Shown: piece by piece, positions 62,542 to 64,000 of the stretch
Layout: each line of letters opens with the position of its first letter
Position numbering within the stretch: the first letter of the stretch is position 1
Origin: JANQOH01 sp965242575
GTDB lineage: Bacteria; Pseudomonadota; Alphaproteobacteria; UBA7887
DNA: 64,000 bases
NCBI GenBank assembly: GCA_965242575.1
Contig: OZ251461.1
Span: 2,418,001 to 2,482,000, forward strand
Direction: 5' to 3'
Notes under the pieces: generated by a model
The model's database searches: none
What the model saw: the letters and a program-made list of their open reading frames with translations, nothing else
Told to the model about the DNA's origin: nothing
Position numbers and translations under genes: made by a program

Positions 62542-63750
62542 ATGGCCGGACCGCTCGCCGGAATACGGGTGCTCGACCTGTCGCGATTCGTGGCCGGCCC
62601 CTTCTGCGCCATGATGCTCGGCGACATGGGCGCCGACGTCGTCAAGGTCGAGAAGCCCGGCGCGGGCGAGCCGACGCGGGGGGCGCCGCCGAAATACCGC
62701 GGCGGCAGCCTGTTCGCCGCCGTGTTCAACCGCAACAAGCGGAGCCTGGGCCTGGAGGTGCGCAACCCGGCCGCGCAGGAGATCGTCCGCGCGCTGGCGG
62801 CCGAGGCGGACGTGCTGGTCGAGAACTTCCGCCCCGGAACGATGGAGGCGATGGGCTGCGGCTGGCCGGCGCTGCGGGCGGCGAATCCGCGCCTGGTGAT
62901 GGCGCGCATCTCCGGCTACGGCCAGGACGGCCCGCGCGCGGCGCGGCCCTGCTTCGACGCGGTGGCGCAGGCGGAGAGCGGGATGATGAGCATCACCGGC
63001 GCGGGCGACGGGCCGCCGACGCTGGCGGGCACCACGGTGATCGACCACGCCACCGGGCTGCACGCGCTGGCCGGCGTCCTCGCCGCCCTCCAGGCGCGCC
63101 ACGCCACCGGCCGTGGGCAGATGGTGGACGTGGCGCTGCTCGACAGCGCGCTGTCGATGATGATGACGGCGATCCCGGCGACGGCGCTGTGCGGCGCGCC
63201 GCCGGTCCGCCAGGGCAACCGCGACCGCTACGGCGCGCCGGCCAACGCGTTCCCCTGCGCGGGCGGGGAGAGCGTCTTCATCGTCGCCGGCGGCGACGAC
63301 CGCTTCGCCCGCCTCGCGGCGGCGATGGGCCGGCCCGACCTGCCGCTGGACCCGCGTTTCGCCGACAACGATTCGCGGCTGGAGCACGCCGGGGCGCTGG
63401 AGGCCGAGGTCGCGGCGTGGACCGGCGGAATGGACGCGGCGGAGGCGTGCGACCGCCTCGCCGCCGCGCGGGTCCCCGCCGGCAAGGTGAGCGCGATGGC
63501 GGACGTGCTCGCCAACCCGCAACTGCGCCACCGCGGCCAGATACTCGAGGTCGAGAGCGGCGAGATCGACGGCGCCGCAGTGCCGATGCAGGGCTTCGTC
63601 GCCAAGTTCTCCGACACGCCGCAGGCGGCGCGGCGCGGCGCGCCGGCGCCCGGCGCACATTCCGGGGAGGTGCTGGCGGACTGGCTCGGCCTCGATCCGG
63701 CGGCGGTCGCCGGCTTCGCCGCGCGCGGCGCCTTCGCGGAGGCGGCGTGA
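62542..63750 (+). CDS. CaiB/BaiF (class III) CoA transferase
   Basis: A 402-residue family III CoA transferase. LAGIRVLDLSRFVAGPFCAMMLGDMGADVVKVEKPGAGEPTR is the family opening, with the CoA contact ENFRPGTMEAMG and the catalytic Asp-type region FDAVAQAESGMMSITG further on. It moves CoA between carboxylic acids by a mixed-anhydride mechanism. Formyl-CoA, carnitine and other substrates are possible; the VOC gene behind it does not tell. Confidence 0.92.
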   Translation: MAGPLAGIRVLDLSRFVAGPFCAMMLGDMGADVVKVEKPGAGEPTRGAPPKYRGGSLFAAVFNRNKRSLGLEVRNPAAQEIVRALAAEADVLVENFRPGTMEAMGCGWPALRAANPRLVMARISGYGQDGPRAARPCFDAVAQAESGMMSITGAGDGPPTLAGTTVIDHATGLHALAGVLAALQARHATGRGQMVDVALLDSALSMMMTAIPATALCGAPPVRQGNRDRYGAPANAFPCAGGESVFIVAGGDDRFARLAAAMGRPDLPLDPRFADNDSRLEHAGALEAEVAAWTGGMDAAEACDRLAAARVPAGKVSAMADVLANPQLRHRGQILEVESGEIDGAAVPMQGFVAKFSDTPQAARRGAPAPGAHSGEVLADWLGLDPAAVAGFAARGAFAEAA

Positions 63751-63760
63751 GACGCGCGGG

Positions 63761-64000
63761 CTAACCGGCGCCGGCGGCCTGGTAGAGGCCGACCGCCGCG
63801 CCGCCGGGGTCGGCGACGACCGCGATGCGGCCTACGTTCGGGACGTCGAAGGGCGCGCGGAGCACCTTGCCGCCGAGCGCGCCCACGCGCGCGGCGCTCG
63901 CATCGACGTCGGCGACGGCGAGATAGGCGAGCCAGATCGGCGCCGGGACCTCCGCGTCGGGCGGCGCCATCAGGCCGGCGACCTCCTCGCCGTCCTCGCG
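63761..64000 (-). CDS. VOC family protein (partial, 5' end outside window)
   Basis: The stop (TAG) is at 63761 and the frame is open to the window edge. The visible 79 residues are the C-terminal VOC half: PAPIWLAYLAVADVDASAARVGALGGKVLRAPFDVPNVGRIAVVADPGGAAVGLYQ, with the paired beta-alpha-beta-beta-beta repeat. Such proteins bind metals as dioxygenases, lyases or resistance proteins. Convergent with the CoA transferase, 10 bases apart. Confidence 0.85.
   Translation of the reverse strand, partial: REDGEEVAGLMAPPDAEVPAPIWLAYLAVADVDASAARVGALGGKVLRAPFDVPNVGRIAVVADPGGAAVGLYQAAGAG

Overview
The window is a high-GC (roughly 70%) bacterial chromosome segment, densely coded, with many 4-base ATGA start/stop overlaps. 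Gene content and order point to an alphaproteobacterium, probably Rhodospirillales-like: DUF1285, CoA pyrophosphatase, DUF6111 and CCA transferase in a row; a polyprenyl synthetase divergent from DUF2007, a TrmN6-like methylase and an S49 peptidase; and a petABC bc1 operon beside hemF. This assignment rests on family knowledge, not a search.

Left to right: (1) 1-3.7 kb is a leftward secreted Calx-beta repeat protein with an autotransporter-type barrel, cut by the window edge, with a G17 tract just upstream of its start. (2) 3.8-7.7 kb holds ispB, a REP-like palindrome, DUF2007, a TrmN6-like methylase, an S49 peptidase, an AT-richer NYN nuclease, two palindromes and a small hydrophobic protein. 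(3) 7.9-13.3 kb is a catabolic operon (two acyl-CoA dehydrogenases, SDR, carboxymuconolactone decarboxylase-like protein) followed by glnS. (4) 13.2-15.8 kb is an O-antigen-ligase-like membrane protein whose periplasmic loop carries plant-type leucine-rich repeats. (5) 15.8-22.6 kb is a MoxR/DUF58/BatA-DUF4159 cluster. (6) 22.7-29.2 kb is housekeeping: DUF1285, Nudix, DUF6111, CCA transferase, hemF, Rieske/cytochrome b/cytochrome c1. (7) 29.2-35.6 kb is a six-gene coupled operon: O-antigen ligase, cysD, cysN, cysC, cysQ and a GT-C glycosyltransferase interrupted by an in-frame G22 tract. It reads as PAPS supply plus surface glycan assembly. (8) 35.7-42.6 kb holds a KAS III enzyme, an orphan 24-residue PqqA peptide, a LysR regulator, a DNA methyltransferase, an HtrA-like protein without catalytic residues, a rhodanese, an alpha/beta hydrolase and a PuuD-like membrane protein.

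(9) 42.7-45.6 kb is a tandem array of four membrane-anchored coiled-coil paralogues. (10) 46.1-62.4 kb is an accessory island: a coupled two-gene unit of unknown function, two paralogous membrane-anchored TPR genes with 47-residue repeats, a decayed copy of the 3' end of a DNA methyltransferase between them, an intact 1208-residue Eco57I-type methyltransferase, a Fic protein, a PLD-SNF2 helicase, and an AAA ATPase with a frameshift and an operator-like palindrome. (11) 62.5-64 kb returns to metabolism with a CaiB-type CoA transferase and a partial VOC protein.

No tRNA, rRNA, CRISPR array or complete insertion sequence was recognised. The points most worth checking are the two long homopolymer G tracts in cell-surface genes (possible phase variation), the LRR insertion in the ligase, the duplicated TPR/methyltransferase locus, and the pqqA gene with three tandem copies of its stop-codon end.
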